Shown: positions 9,056 to 18,330 of the stretch, piece after piece
Layout: every line of letters starts with the position of its first letter
How positions within the stretch are numbered: position 1 is the stretch's first letter
Assembly: GCA_964383365.1 (NCBI GenBank)
Contig: CAYLHF010000018.1
Location: 1 to 64,000, forward strand
DNA from: CAYLHF01 sp964383365
GTDB taxonomy: Bacteria > Bacteroidota > Rhodothermia > Rhodothermales > UBA10348
Direction: 5' to 3'
Length of the DNA: 64,000 nt
Made by a program: the position numbers and the translations under genes
Notes under the pieces: generated by a model
The model's input: the letters and a program-made list of their open reading frames with translations, nothing else
Database searches by the model: none
What the model was told of the DNA's origin: nothing

Positions 9056-10636
9056 TTAGAGTAACCAACCACTGAAGAAGATCACATAGATGACGAAATA
9101 GATCGGAACGAGAATGGGTATCGAATAGCGGAGGATGTACCCCATAAAGGACGGGGTTTCAACGCCGTTGGCTTCCGCGATCGCCTTGACCATGAAGTTG
9201 GGGGCATTACCGATATACGACAGGGCGCCGAAGAAGACGGCAGCCACTGAGATAGCCTGCAGCATCACCGCCGATGAGATACCGTGCTCCATGATTCCGT
9301 TGGCAAAGTGGGCAACTTCAGCCGGCGAGTTTACGTTTTTTCCAAAATCTCCCATCGCGGCCGCGAGAAAGTTCAGATACGTCGGAGCATTGTCAAGAAT
9401 ACCCGAGAGGCCTCCCGTTCCCCAGTAAAACATTCCGACGGTGAGACCTTCCGAATTCTGCTGCGCGAAATTGGCAATGAGTTGGAGTGCCGGCTGCATC
9501 GTGGCAAATATCCCGAGAAATAACCAGCCTACCTCCCGGATTGGCTCGAATGTGAAGGCATTCTTTTCGAGAGCCTCTTTATCTGCCGTAAAAAAGGCAG
9601 CCACGGCAACAGAGAACATGATAATCTCGCGTATGCCCAGCGGAATACCGATCAGTTCTCTGAGATTGGGCACCCATGGAAATATTACCGGATCAATAAA
9701 AACGGACACGATGATGATGGCAACCCAGAAAAAGCTTTTGGCACCCTGAAGGGAGACAATCGGTTTATCCGGTACCGGTTCTTGACTCTCATCCTTATTC
9801 CGACGATCGAAGACGTAGAAAACAGCCAGTATCAAAGCCGTTGTTGGAAGCCAGATATACCATACATGAACGAACGTCCAGAAGAATGGCACCCCTCGGA
9901 GAAAGCCCAGGAATAGCGGCGGGTCTCCGATGGGCGTCAGCGCACCACCTACATTGGCGACCAGAAAGATGAAAAATATGATATGGTAGGACTTGAGTCG
10001 ACCCTGATTCAAGCGCATGTAGGAACGAATGAACAGCATGGCCGCACCCGTTGTCGCTATCACGTTCGCACACACCGAAGCGACAAAAAGAATGATCACA
10101 TTGTTGCGGGGCGTGCCCCGAAGATTCAGGGAGAGAAATACTCCGCTGGCGGCAATAAACAACGATGCAACCAGGGCCAGGAAGCTGAAGTATTCGGTGA
10201 CGGCATGTTCAATCGGGACGAACGTCTTGAGCTCAAACAGATAGTACAGTGCCACAAACAGTCCCAGCCCAATCGAATATTTGGGATAGTGATGATGCCA
10301 GTGGTGTGCAAAGAATAGCGGACCGGTAGCAATAAGCAACAGAATTGTGATAAAAGGTAGCACGAGCCAGGTAGGAGGCAGCGGACCGTGTTCGCCACCC
10401 TCTTCATGTTCGAGCGACTCATCATGATTCCCTTCACCGGCTCCGTTCTGAACAGGAGCATTCTGTGCTGAATCGGCCACTTCCTGTCGATCATGAGAAG
10501 CCTCCTGAACCTGCGGGATAAGTAACGGAGTGCCCGCAAACGCAGACGCAGGAAAGACAATGGACCCGAGCAGGACGGCTGTCAGCCCCGCTATCAGCAA
10601 TGGTCCATATCCAGATCTGTTGGGAGAATGATTCAT
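9056..10636 (-). CDS. nhaD: NhaD-type sodium/proton antiporter within the nuo cluster
   Basis: A 526-residue membrane protein that should exchange Na+ for H+ across the inner membrane. A signal-like first helix (residues about 12-34) is followed by a polar linker rich in Glu, His and Gly (about 35-85) and then about 12 membrane helices. The segment NVGGALTPIGDPPLFLG is characteristic of the NhaD branch of the ion-transporter superfamily. It begins 12 bp after the nuoM stop and is clearly part of the nuo operon. A functional partnership with complex I, either using or relieving the sodium gradient, is an inference from position. The same insertion is known in Rhodothermus marinus. Confidence 0.92.
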   Translation of the reverse strand: MNHSPNRSGYGPLLIAGLTAVLLGSIVFPASAFAGTPLLIPQVQEASHDRQEVADSAQNAPVQNGAGEGNHDESLEHEEGGEHGPLPPTWLVLPFITILLLIATGPLFFAHHWHHHYPKYSIGLGLFVALYYLFELKTFVPIEHAVTEYFSFLALVASLFIAASGVFLSLNLRGTPRNNVIILFVASVCANVIATTGAAMLFIRSYMRLNQGRLKSYHIIFFIFLVANVGGALTPIGDPPLFLGFLRGVPFFWTFVHVWYIWLPTTALILAVFYVFDRRNKDESQEPVPDKPIVSLQGAKSFFWVAIIIVSVFIDPVIFPWVPNLRELIGIPLGIREIIMFSVAVAAFFTADKEALEKNAFTFEPIREVGWLFLGIFATMQPALQLIANFAQQNSEGLTVGMFYWGTGGLSGILDNAPTYLNFLAAAMGDFGKNVNSPAEVAHFANGIMEHGISSAVMLQAISVAAVFFGALSYIGNAPNFMVKAIAEANGVETPSFMGYILRYSIPILVPIYFVIYVIFFSGWLL

Positions 10637-10648
10637 GAACTGGGGATT

Positions 10649-12310
10649 TTAACGGCGAAGATCTGAGTGATAGCTCGTAGAATAGCCGTTAGAACCGTTT
10701 TCGGCAACTCGTTGTCCGAAAGAGCTTCTGTTCGAATTGTTTTCGATCCCGGTGCCTTCGGCCAGTGGTAGCGCTTCAGCTTCCTGAACTGCCGCCAATT
10801 TTTTCTGCTGTACCACCTCCAGCAAGTGCTCTACCGCAGGTTCACTCTTTTCCAGAAACGTATTCGGGAAGAATCCCAACACGACCATCAGGACGAGCAG
10901 TGGAGCGAGAAGTATTAGCTCTCGCCTGCTGAGATCAGGCATCTGACGATTCTCTTCCTTTTCCAATGCTCCCCAGAACATGCGATAGACCATCCAGAGG
11001 AGGTAGACGGCAGCCAGAATCACTCCCGTCGTCGCAACTGCTACGAGTATGCCGCTGTCGATGACGCTGCTCTTGAACGATCCGATCAGGATGAGAAATT
11101 CTCCGACGAATCCATTCAGCCCCGGCAATCCGGCCGATGCCAGGACCGTGAAAACCATAAAGAATGATAGTACGGGTACGGACGCGGCAATGCCTCCGTA
11201 ATCGGCCATAAGTCTCGTGTGGCGTCGCTCGTAAAGCATGCCCACCAAGAGGAAGAGCGCACCGGTCGAAATTCCGTGATTGACCATCTGGATCATGGCC
11301 CCCTGAAGTGCCTCGGGCGTAAAGGCGAAAATTCCCAGGACCACAAATCCGAGGTGGCTGACGCTCGAATAGGCGACCAGTTTTTTGGCATCGACCTGAG
11401 CCCTCGACACGAGCGCACCATACAAGATTCCGATCACGGCCAGGATCGCGAACAACATCGCATAGTCCTGGGCTGCATTGGGAAAGAGCGGAAGGGCAAA
11501 ACGAACCAGTCCGTAGGTACCCATTTTCAGTAATACCCCTGCAAGTACGACGGATCCACCGGTGGGCGCCTGAACGTGAGCATCGGGAAGCCACGTGTGA
11601 AATGGAAAGAGTGGGACTTTGATTGCGAATGCCAACGCAAAAAAGAGGAACAGCCAGCCTTGCGTAGAAACCGGGATGTTGTACGAGACAAGTTTGAACC
11701 AGTCCGTGGTGAATACTCCTCCGTTAACTGCGTCTCCCGCGAGAAATCCGAGGGCGATCAGCGCAACCAGCATAAGAAGCGAGCCAACGAGTGTATAAAT
11801 CACAAATTTCAGTGCGGCATAAATCCTGTTTTCTCCTCCCCATATCCCGATCACGAAATACATCGGTATGAGCGTGAGTTCGAAGAAAACGTAGAATAGA
11901 AATGCGTCGAAGGCGGTGAATACACCCGTTACACCGGTCTGCAAAACAAGCAGGAGTACGTAATAGGCCTTGTGATGCTCGGTGATATAGTTCCACGATG
12001 AAAGGACGACGATGGGGCCGAGCAGGGTCGTCAGGAGAACCAGTAACAGGTTCAGACCGTCGATTCCAACAAAATATTTAATGTCTGCACTGCCGGGGAA
12101 CCATGCAGCCATGTCCGCCATCTGGGGTACGTCTGCCGTTGAGATCGCGGGGTCGAATCCGATGTAAAGGCCGATCGAGGCCACAAACGTAAGACTCGTT
12201 ATAACGAGCGCCGACCACTTAATCTGATCTGCCGTGCGCGCGAGCAGGGTGAGTACCGCTCCCGCCAGTGGCAAGAAGACGATAAGCGAAGTCAGGTGTG
12301 GAATATTCAT
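10649..12310 (-). CDS. nuoM: NADH-quinone oxidoreductase subunit M
   Basis: The second antiporter-like proton-pumping subunit of complex I. The 553-residue protein has about 14 membrane helices. FFELTLIPMYFVIGIWGG holds the essential helix-5 Glu (Glu144 in Escherichia coli numbering), and KVPLFPFHTWLPDAHVQAPT is the canonical central motif with the pumping Lys nearby. The last about 50 residues form a hydrophilic Asn/Ser/Gly-rich tail (NNSNRSSFGQ...) that is longer than usual and probably disordered. It lies 36 bp after nuoL and 12 bp before nhaD. Confidence 0.97.
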   Translation of the reverse strand: MNIPHLTSLIVFLPLAGAVLTLLARTADQIKWSALVITSLTFVASIGLYIGFDPAISTADVPQMADMAAWFPGSADIKYFVGIDGLNLLLVLLTTLLGPIVVLSSWNYITEHHKAYYVLLLVLQTGVTGVFTAFDAFLFYVFFELTLIPMYFVIGIWGGENRIYAALKFVIYTLVGSLLMLVALIALGFLAGDAVNGGVFTTDWFKLVSYNIPVSTQGWLFLFFALAFAIKVPLFPFHTWLPDAHVQAPTGGSVVLAGVLLKMGTYGLVRFALPLFPNAAQDYAMLFAILAVIGILYGALVSRAQVDAKKLVAYSSVSHLGFVVLGIFAFTPEALQGAMIQMVNHGISTGALFLLVGMLYERRHTRLMADYGGIAASVPVLSFFMVFTVLASAGLPGLNGFVGEFLILIGSFKSSVIDSGILVAVATTGVILAAVYLLWMVYRMFWGALEKEENRQMPDLSRRELILLAPLLVLMVVLGFFPNTFLEKSEPAVEHLLEVVQQKKLAAVQEAEALPLAEGTGIENNSNRSSFGQRVAENGSNGYSTSYHSDLRR

Positions 12311-12346
12311 CAGTTCCAGTTCAAACGAAATATCTGGGAAAGTCTG

Positions 12347-14332
12347 TTAACCAAAAAGCATCATGGAGAGGATCAGGATTACTCCACACACGATGGCAGC
12401 AGCATAGGTTTGTACCTGCCCCGTCTGAAGGTATTTCAGAACGAAGCTGACACCTCTCGTCATAAAAGCGACACCGTTGACGATTCCGTCGACGACATAT
12501 TTATCAAACGGAGCAAAGCCGCGTTCCGCGCTTCCAATGAGCGGTTTGACGATCGCCCGGTCGTACGCTTCGTCCACGAAGTATTTATTTTTCCAAAGTG
12601 TGTAGAGCCGTCCGAAACGTGTTGACAGGGTTTCATCGAAAGCGAGCCCGTGCTCTGCATACCATTTCCAGGCCAGTCCTACCCCGGTGAGAGCAATCAC
12701 AGAGCTCATCAGAATGAGGCCCCATTCAAGGGTTGCTGACACATGTCCCTCTTCGGCCAGTTCCGCTACCGGACCACCCCCGGATTCGCCCAGATAATGA
12801 TGGATCAGATTCCAGTCACCATGCTGGATAACTGCCGGGATCCCCACAAATCCTGCGATCACCGATAATCCACCGAGAACCCAGAGAGGCGCGGTCATTT
12901 GCCACGGTGATTCTTTCGGCGTTATCCGATCTGAATGATTCCAGCGGGGTTTTCCTTCGAATGTGAGAACGTATGCTCGCGTCATATACACCGCCGTAAG
13001 GAACGCTGTAATAACACCGACGATCCATGCAAACAGTGCCGCATTGCTGGTACCAGATGCCTCGAAGGCTTTGAACAGAATTTCGTCTTTCGAGAAGAAG
13101 CCGGACATGAGCGGAATTCCGGATATCGCAAGGGTCGCAAGAAGAAATGTGATACGGGTCGACGGCATGAATTTTTTTAATCCACCCATCGTTCGCATGT
13201 CCTGCGGATCGAACGTTTCTGTCTCTCCTTCGTGTTCGAGTTCATGCTGCACACCATGCATACCGGTAATGACACTTCCTGACCCGAGGAACAGGCATCC
13301 CTTGAAAAACGCATGTGTCATCACATGAAAAATCGCGACGAAGAAAGCACCAACGCCGGATGCAACGAACATGTATCCCAGCTGAGACACGGTCGAATAG
13401 GCAAGCACCTTCTTGATGTCGTTTTGGGTGATGGCAATGGTAGCCGCCATGATGGCCGTCAGGGCTCCGACGACGGCGATAAATGCCATGATCCCTTCCG
13501 CTGCCAGGACGATAGGAGACATTCTGGCAAGCAGGTACAGGCCACTCGTGACCATTGTGGCTGCGTGAATGAGCGCGGAAACGGGCGTGGGACCGGCCAT
13601 GGCATCGGGCAACCACGTAAAAAGTGGGATCTGAGCACTCTTCCCTGTGGCACCCATAAACATGAGAAATACCGCCAGATACAGGGTGCCTTGCTCGATC
13701 GAGGGCCCCTGTTTCAGGAGGACATCGAAATCAAGACTTCCCACTTCACGATAGAAGAAGAACATCGCCAGCAGGAAGGCGAAGTCTCCGACACGATTCA
13801 TGATAAAGGCCTTGTTCGCTGCTGCACTGTTTTTCAGATCGGTATACCAGAATCCGATGAGCAGGTACGAACATAATCCAACGCCTTCCCAGCCCAGAAA
13901 TAAAACGACCAGGTTATTCGCCAGCACCAGATTCAGCATGGCGAAGATAAAGATGTTCAAATACGCAAAAAATCGCCAGAATCCATTGTCACCACGCATG
14001 TAGCCGACGGAATACAGGTGGATCAACCCCCCTACCCCTGTCACTACCAGGGTCATCAAGAGCGATAATTCGTCGATTCGATACTCGAATGCGACACGCA
14101 GATCTCCGGCCGACATCCATGTGAAAAAGTGAACGATGACCGGCTCTCCCGTGAAGGTCAGAAACAGATAGAGCGTCGCCAAAAACGGGAGGATGACTAC
14201 GCCCGTGGCCACAGATCCGATCAGTCCTTCACGATTACGAAGACTCGGCACAAACAGTCCGACAGAACCGCAGAATGCAGCCCCTGCAAGTGGAAGGACG
14301 ATAGTAAGGAGGACAAGAGAGGAAGGCTCCAT
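12347..14332 (-). CDS. nuoL: NADH-quinone oxidoreductase subunit L
   Basis: The distal and largest antiporter-like subunit of complex I, with the lateral helix that runs along the membrane arm. The 661-residue protein shows the conserved FLGWEGVGLCSYLLIGFWY (helix-5 Glu region) and SAQIPLFTWLPDAMAGPTPV motifs. A C-terminal amphipathic stretch and final transmembrane helix are consistent with the lateral-helix anchor. The start ATG at 14332 is 54 bp after the nuoK stop. Length is normal. No sign of frameshift. Confidence 0.97.
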   Translation of the reverse strand: MEPSSLVLLTIVLPLAGAAFCGSVGLFVPSLRNREGLIGSVATGVVILPFLATLYLFLTFTGEPVIVHFFTWMSAGDLRVAFEYRIDELSLLMTLVVTGVGGLIHLYSVGYMRGDNGFWRFFAYLNIFIFAMLNLVLANNLVVLFLGWEGVGLCSYLLIGFWYTDLKNSAAANKAFIMNRVGDFAFLLAMFFFYREVGSLDFDVLLKQGPSIEQGTLYLAVFLMFMGATGKSAQIPLFTWLPDAMAGPTPVSALIHAATMVTSGLYLLARMSPIVLAAEGIMAFIAVVGALTAIMAATIAITQNDIKKVLAYSTVSQLGYMFVASGVGAFFVAIFHVMTHAFFKGCLFLGSGSVITGMHGVQHELEHEGETETFDPQDMRTMGGLKKFMPSTRITFLLATLAISGIPLMSGFFSKDEILFKAFEASGTSNAALFAWIVGVITAFLTAVYMTRAYVLTFEGKPRWNHSDRITPKESPWQMTAPLWVLGGLSVIAGFVGIPAVIQHGDWNLIHHYLGESGGGPVAELAEEGHVSATLEWGLILMSSVIALTGVGLAWKWYAEHGLAFDETLSTRFGRLYTLWKNKYFVDEAYDRAIVKPLIGSAERGFAPFDKYVVDGIVNGVAFMTRGVSFVLKYLQTGQVQTYAAAIVCGVILILSMMLFG

Positions 14333-14386
14333 GTAGTATACTGTCTTTCAGATGGAGAGCTGTTTTGGTAGGTCGGCGCGGTCCGG

Positions 14387-14692
14387 TCAGTACTTGAAGA
14401 GATTGAACTCGGAAACATCGACGGTCGACTTTCCCCGGAAAAGAGCAATGATGATTGCCAGACCCACAGCGGCTTCCGCTGCAGCAACTGACATGACGAA
14501 AAAAACCAGAATCTGCCCGGAAGGATCTCCCAGAGACTGACTGAATGAGACCAGCGTCAGATTCACCGCATTCAGCATCAGTTCGACAGACATCAATATG
14601 ACAATGGCATTTCTTCTGAAAAGAACGCCGAGCACGCCGATCACGAACAGGATCGCGCCAAGCGTGAGGTACCAGTTGATTGTGAGTTCCAT
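14387..14692 (-). CDS. nuoK: NADH-quinone oxidoreductase subunit K
   Basis: A small complex I membrane subunit (101 residues, three helices) that forms part of the E-channel linking quinone reduction to proton pumping. The two conserved buried glutamates are present at positions 37 (ILMSVELMLNAVN) and 73 (SVAAAEAAVGLAI), matching Glu36 and Glu72 of E. coli NuoK. It lies 30 bp downstream of nuoJ and 54 bp upstream of nuoL, in the standard J-K-L-M order. Confidence 0.97.
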   Translation of the reverse strand: MELTINWYLTLGAILFVIGVLGVLFRRNAIVILMSVELMLNAVNLTLVSFSQSLGDPSGQILVFFVMSVAAAEAAVGLAIIIALFRGKSTVDVSEFNLFKY

Positions 14693-14722
14693 GTATTGCG
14701 TGGGATTCTCTTGGACCCGGAT

Positions 14723-15232
14723 TCAGATAGGTTTCTTTCGCGCGATTATCACGGCTCCAACCGTGGCCGCCAGAAGCAGGACCCCGATAACCTCGAGGGC
14801 TATGGCATACTGCGTGAACAGCGCGTCGGAGAGCGTGGCCACCGATCCATTCGACGCTGCGACCTCCAGTGAAACCGGTGCCGGAAGTACATCCAGGCCA
14901 GATGCGATGGAGAACGTCAGCAGAGCGAGTACTCCCATACCGAGTGCAAATCCAAACACGCGGCGCCATTCGATCCGGCGAATGTCCGGCAGGGCGGCCA
15001 GGTTCAACAGCATGATGACGAACAGGAAAAGAACCATGATTGCGCCGGCATATACGAGAACCTGCACCACGGAGATGAACGACGCGTTCAGGGTCAGATA
15101 CAGGCCTGCAACGCAGAACAGATTCAGTATGAGCCAGAGAGCGCTCGTTACCGGATTTCTCGAGATGAGCATACCCAGAGAGGCAGCGATTGCCACGATG
15201 GCGAGAATGAAAAAAACGATCTGAGCAGCCAT
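14723..15232 (-). CDS. nuoJ: NADH-quinone oxidoreductase subunit J
   Basis: A complex I membrane subunit (169 residues, five helices) next to the E-channel. The third-helix segment QVLVYAGAIMVLFLFVIMLLN contains the strictly conserved Tyr-Ala-Gly turn. It is the first gene of this cluster. nuoA-I are not upstream; instead a MATE gene runs in the opposite direction from 15450. The peripheral arm genes must therefore be elsewhere. The 217 bp between nuoJ and the MATE start should hold the promoters for both. Confidence 0.96.
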   Translation of the reverse strand: MAAQIVFFILAIVAIAASLGMLISRNPVTSALWLILNLFCVAGLYLTLNASFISVVQVLVYAGAIMVLFLFVIMLLNLAALPDIRRIEWRRVFGFALGMGVLALLTFSIASGLDVLPAPVSLEVAASNGSVATLSDALFTQYAIALEVIGVLLLAATVGAVIIARKKPI

Positions 15233-15308
15233 GCAGAGATTTTTCCGATCGTGAGACGAGAGGAATATTTCGGTTCGGACTCGTTGAGACCGGCGCCCAA
15301 ATTAGACA

Positions 15309-15327
15309 TTGCCGGTGCATCCGGCAA
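15309..15327. repeat. Inverted repeat in the nuoJ/MATE divergent region
   Basis: A perfect 7-bp inverted repeat, TTGCCGG-TGCAT-CCGGCAA, between the divergent nuoJ and MATE starts. It has no T-run in either direction, so it is not a simple terminator. It could be an operator for either gene or a chance palindrome. Confidence 0.3.
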
Positions 15328-15449
15328 GAAAAGATACCGTAAAGACAACGGCCAAATCGCACTTCCTTGGAGCTTCCCCCAATTTCTTATCATAGGCCTT
15401 GTCTCGGTATCGTGAGACGCTACCTCAATTCTTCTGTATATACGCGTCG

Positions 15450-16853
15450 ATGACAGATTCCCGAACGGATATTTCCTTCTTCAAGTCGATTACCGAAGCA
15501 CTCAGAGGTATTCCCCACGATTACACGAGCGGCAGCCTGTACCGGGCCGTAATCGTGCTTTCCGTTCCGATGGTCCTCGAGATGCTGATGCAGTCGGTTT
15601 TCGAGGTTGTAGACATATACTTTGTTGGTAGAATAAGTGCAGATGCCGTTGCAGCCGTTGGACTTACTGCATCGATGATTATTCTGATTTTCGCCGTGGG
15701 TCTGGGAATCAGCCTCGCTGCGACGGCGATGGTTGCTCGTAGAATCGGAGAAAATGATCCGGATTCTGCTGCTCGTGTCACGGGTCAGGCGACCATTGCC
15801 AGTATCGCCTGTTCGATTCCGGTTGGTTTTCTCGCTGTTCTTTTCTCCGGTGATCTGCTGTCCATGATGGGTGGTACATCGACTGTCATTGAGTTGGGTC
15901 GCGGTTATACAGCAATCCTTATCGGTGGCAACATCACGATTCTACTCTTATTTCTTTTCAACGCAGTCTTTCGCGGGGCAGGCGACCCCGGTCTGGCGAT
16001 GCGTGCACTCTGGTTGGCAAACATCTTGAATATTATTCTGGATCCGATGTTTATTTTTGGATTCGGACCGATTCCCGAGATGGGGGTAACGGGAGCGGCG
16101 ATCGCGACAACGATAGGAAGAGCCATCGGAGTGATGTATCAGGTCTGGATGCTCTCGACCGGGAAATCCAGGGTGCGACTACGGATTTCCCATCTCCGTT
16201 TGGATCGTGAGTTGATGCGTCCGCTATTGAGAGTTTCAGGGCCAGGTATGGTTCAATATCTCATTGGTACCGCGTCGTGGCTGGCACTGATGAGAATCAT
16301 GGCAATGTTCGGTAGTGCGTCTCTGGCAGGCTATACGATTGCCATCCGAATTATTGTGTTTGCGTTGCTTCCGGCGTGGGGTATGGCCAATGCTGCCGCA
16401 ACGATGGTCGGGCAGAATCTCGGAGCGTTACAACCGGGTCGAGCCGAAAAAGCGGTCTGGATCTGTTCCGGTATCGCCGCGGTCTCACTGGCCGTGTTGG
16501 GTGCCCTTGTATGGGTGGATGCTTCGTTGATCGTTTCGTTTTTTTCGGAAGATCCGGAAGTGATTCGTGTCGGAGTCAGATGTTTGCGTATTGTGACGCT
16601 GTTTTATCCGGTCTGGGCGCTTGGAATGGTGACGGTCCAGGCATTTAATGGCGCAGGTGATACGATGACTCCGACCTGGATTAATCTGGTCAGTTTCTGG
16701 GTGATTCAGATTCCGCTGGCGTGGATATTCGCGGCGAGTATGTCACTGGGGGAGGATGGCATATTCTGGGCGATTGCCCTGGCGCAAACGACGATGGCAG
16801 TCATGGCGGGCGTGTTGTTCAAGCGGGGGACATGGAAGGAAACTCATGTGTAG
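15450..16853 (+). CDS. MATE family multidrug/sodium efflux protein
   Basis: An inner-membrane exporter that moves cationic drugs or metabolites out, driven by Na+ or H+. The 467-residue protein has about 12 helices in two homologous halves. The early motif LSVPMVLEMLMQSVFEVVDIYFVGR, with the following VAAVGLTASM, is typical of the family, and the second-half repeat starts near SGPGMVQYL. The ATG at 15450 is preferred over a TTG at 15399 that adds 17 non-conserved residues. Its stop overlaps the galactokinase-like start by 8 bp, suggesting translational coupling. The transported compound cannot be told from sequence. Confidence 0.92.
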   Translation: MTDSRTDISFFKSITEALRGIPHDYTSGSLYRAVIVLSVPMVLEMLMQSVFEVVDIYFVGRISADAVAAVGLTASMIILIFAVGLGISLAATAMVARRIGENDPDSAARVTGQATIASIACSIPVGFLAVLFSGDLLSMMGGTSTVIELGRGYTAILIGGNITILLLFLFNAVFRGAGDPGLAMRALWLANILNIILDPMFIFGFGPIPEMGVTGAAIATTIGRAIGVMYQVWMLSTGKSRVRLRISHLRLDRELMRPLLRVSGPGMVQYLIGTASWLALMRIMAMFGSASLAGYTIAIRIIVFALLPAWGMANAAATMVGQNLGALQPGRAEKAVWICSGIAAVSLAVLGALVWVDASLIVSFFSEDPEVIRVGVRCLRIVTLFYPVWALGMVTVQAFNGAGDTMTPTWINLVSFWVIQIPLAWIFAASMSLGEDGIFWAIALAQTTMAVMAGVLFKRGTWKETHV

Positions 16854-18330
16854 CAGTGAAACCAGAGAATGGGTACTGGGCGAATTTGGAGACCCGTCTC
16901 GTCTTTCGACGGTGATCCGGACGATTCAACCCGGGGTGAATGCCGATGAGATTTCGTTGCGGCTGGCGCGCGCGGCGAGGCGTCTGCTCGATTCGAATGC
17001 GTCAACCGCGCGCGCCGTAGGTCTGTACGTTCCCGGCAGAATAGAGATGCTTGGGAAACACACCGATTATGCTGGCGGGACCAGTTTGACGTGTGCGTCC
17101 ACCAAAGCTTTCACCGCCGTAGCGACCGAGACGGACGAGCCGGGACTCCGACTAGAGGATGAGTCCACCGGCAATCAATCATTTATATCGTATCAGTCGA
17201 TCCACGGTAAGAATCCCGAGTCATGGGCGTTGTATCCTGCTGTCGTTGTACGTCGGGCCGTCTCCATTTTCGGGTCCTTCGGTCGAGGCGTGTCCATTGT
17301 TTTCTCCAGCGATATCCCCCGCGCATCGGGACTGAGTAGTTCAAGCGCTTTCGTAGTCACCGTGTGGCTGGCACTCGATGGGATCCTGGGTCTTGGTTCC
17401 AGACCTGAATTCACACAGGTGGTCCGGAGCGGGGAGGATTTTTCGGATTTTCTCGGTGCCGTTGAAAGCGGGAACGACTTCGGAGCCTTCCGAGGGGTGA
17501 CAGGTGTCGGAACGCAAGGGGGAAGCCAGGATCACACGGCCGTATTGTATTCCCGTGCAGGTCGAGTTTCCCTTTATGAATACAGGCCACTCAGGAAGAG
17601 CGCGGAATACCATCTTCCTGACGGATACGAATTCGTCATCGCATCGAGCGGGGTCAAGGCCAGAAAAGCACTGGGTGCAAAAAAAGAGTACAATCGGGCC
17701 GTGGATTTGGCGCTCCTCGCCAAGTCTCACTGGTCGGGAGAATCGGCCACACTTCGGGACGTCGTGACGTCCCCCGATTTTTCAGTGCAACGGTTGAGAT
17801 CCCGTCTGGTGGCGGGCGGTCTTGATTTGCTACTTGTAGACGCTGTCATGGAACGCGTACGCCAGTTCAAGGAAGAAGTATTCGACATTATTCCGGCCGC
17901 AACAATGGCCCTTCGAGAGGGAGACATGACTGGTTTCGGAGAGGCCGTACGTCAATCGCAGCAAAATGCAGATGACTATCTCGGGAATCAGGTTCCTGAA
18001 ACCCGGTTTCTGGCTTCAGTCGCCACGGAACTCGGTGCGGTTGCCGCGTCGTCGTTCGGAGCGGGCTTCGGAGGATCGGTGTGGGCTCTGGTCAGGGCCG
18101 GTGACACGCACACATTCATTCGCGAATGGATGTCCAGATATGGCAACAAGCATCCAGACCGATTACGGCGTGCCTTTTTCTTTCCGGACCACGCCGGACC
18201 GGGGGCTCTTGTTGTCGGTATTGATCCCTTACTCAAACTTCAGACGAGGCCAGAGAACCCGTATCGCACCAAATCCCAGAGCCGCAATTCCCATCATCAG
18301 GACGGAAAGACCGGTCTGACCGTAGAGTAG
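16846..18330 (+). CDS. Galactokinase-like GHMP sugar kinase
   Basis: An ATP-dependent sugar kinase of 494 residues. The galactose-binding signature is GRIEMLGKHTDYAGG (about residues 64-78), with Lys where most galactokinases have Glu. The GHMP phosphate loop is PRASGLSSSSAF (about 160-171). GGSQDH may hold the catalytic Asp, and SSFGAGFGGSVWALV is motif 3. The start overlaps the MATE stop by 8 bp and has a GGAAGG ribosome-binding site. The last about 33 codons run antisense into the symporter gene, and the family-like part ends near VVGIDPLL, so the tail is extra. The altered sugar motif means another hexose could be the substrate. GalT and GalE are not present here. Confidence 0.83.
   Translation: MCSSETREWVLGEFGDPSRLSTVIRTIQPGVNADEISLRLARAARRLLDSNASTARAVGLYVPGRIEMLGKHTDYAGGTSLTCASTKAFTAVATETDEPGLRLEDESTGNQSFISYQSIHGKNPESWALYPAVVVRRAVSIFGSFGRGVSIVFSSDIPRASGLSSSSAFVVTVWLALDGILGLGSRPEFTQVVRSGEDFSDFLGAVESGNDFGAFRGVTGVGTQGGSQDHTAVLYSRAGRVSLYEYRPLRKSAEYHLPDGYEFVIASSGVKARKALGAKKEYNRAVDLALLAKSHWSGESATLRDVVTSPDFSVQRLRSRLVAGGLDLLLVDAVMERVRQFKEEVFDIIPAATMALREGDMTGFGEAVRQSQQNADDYLGNQVPETRFLASVATELGAVAASSFGAGFGGSVWALVRAGDTHTFIREWMSRYGNKHPDRLRRAFFFPDHAGPGALVVGIDPLLKLQTRPENPYRTKSQSRNSHHQDGKTGLTVE

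Noticed and set aside
14235..15362. A 375-codon minus-strand frame over nuoK and nuoJ
   Set aside because: It lies in another phase of two well-supported complex I genes, is rich in Arg, His, Cys and Ser and has no recognisable motif; it is a shadow frame.
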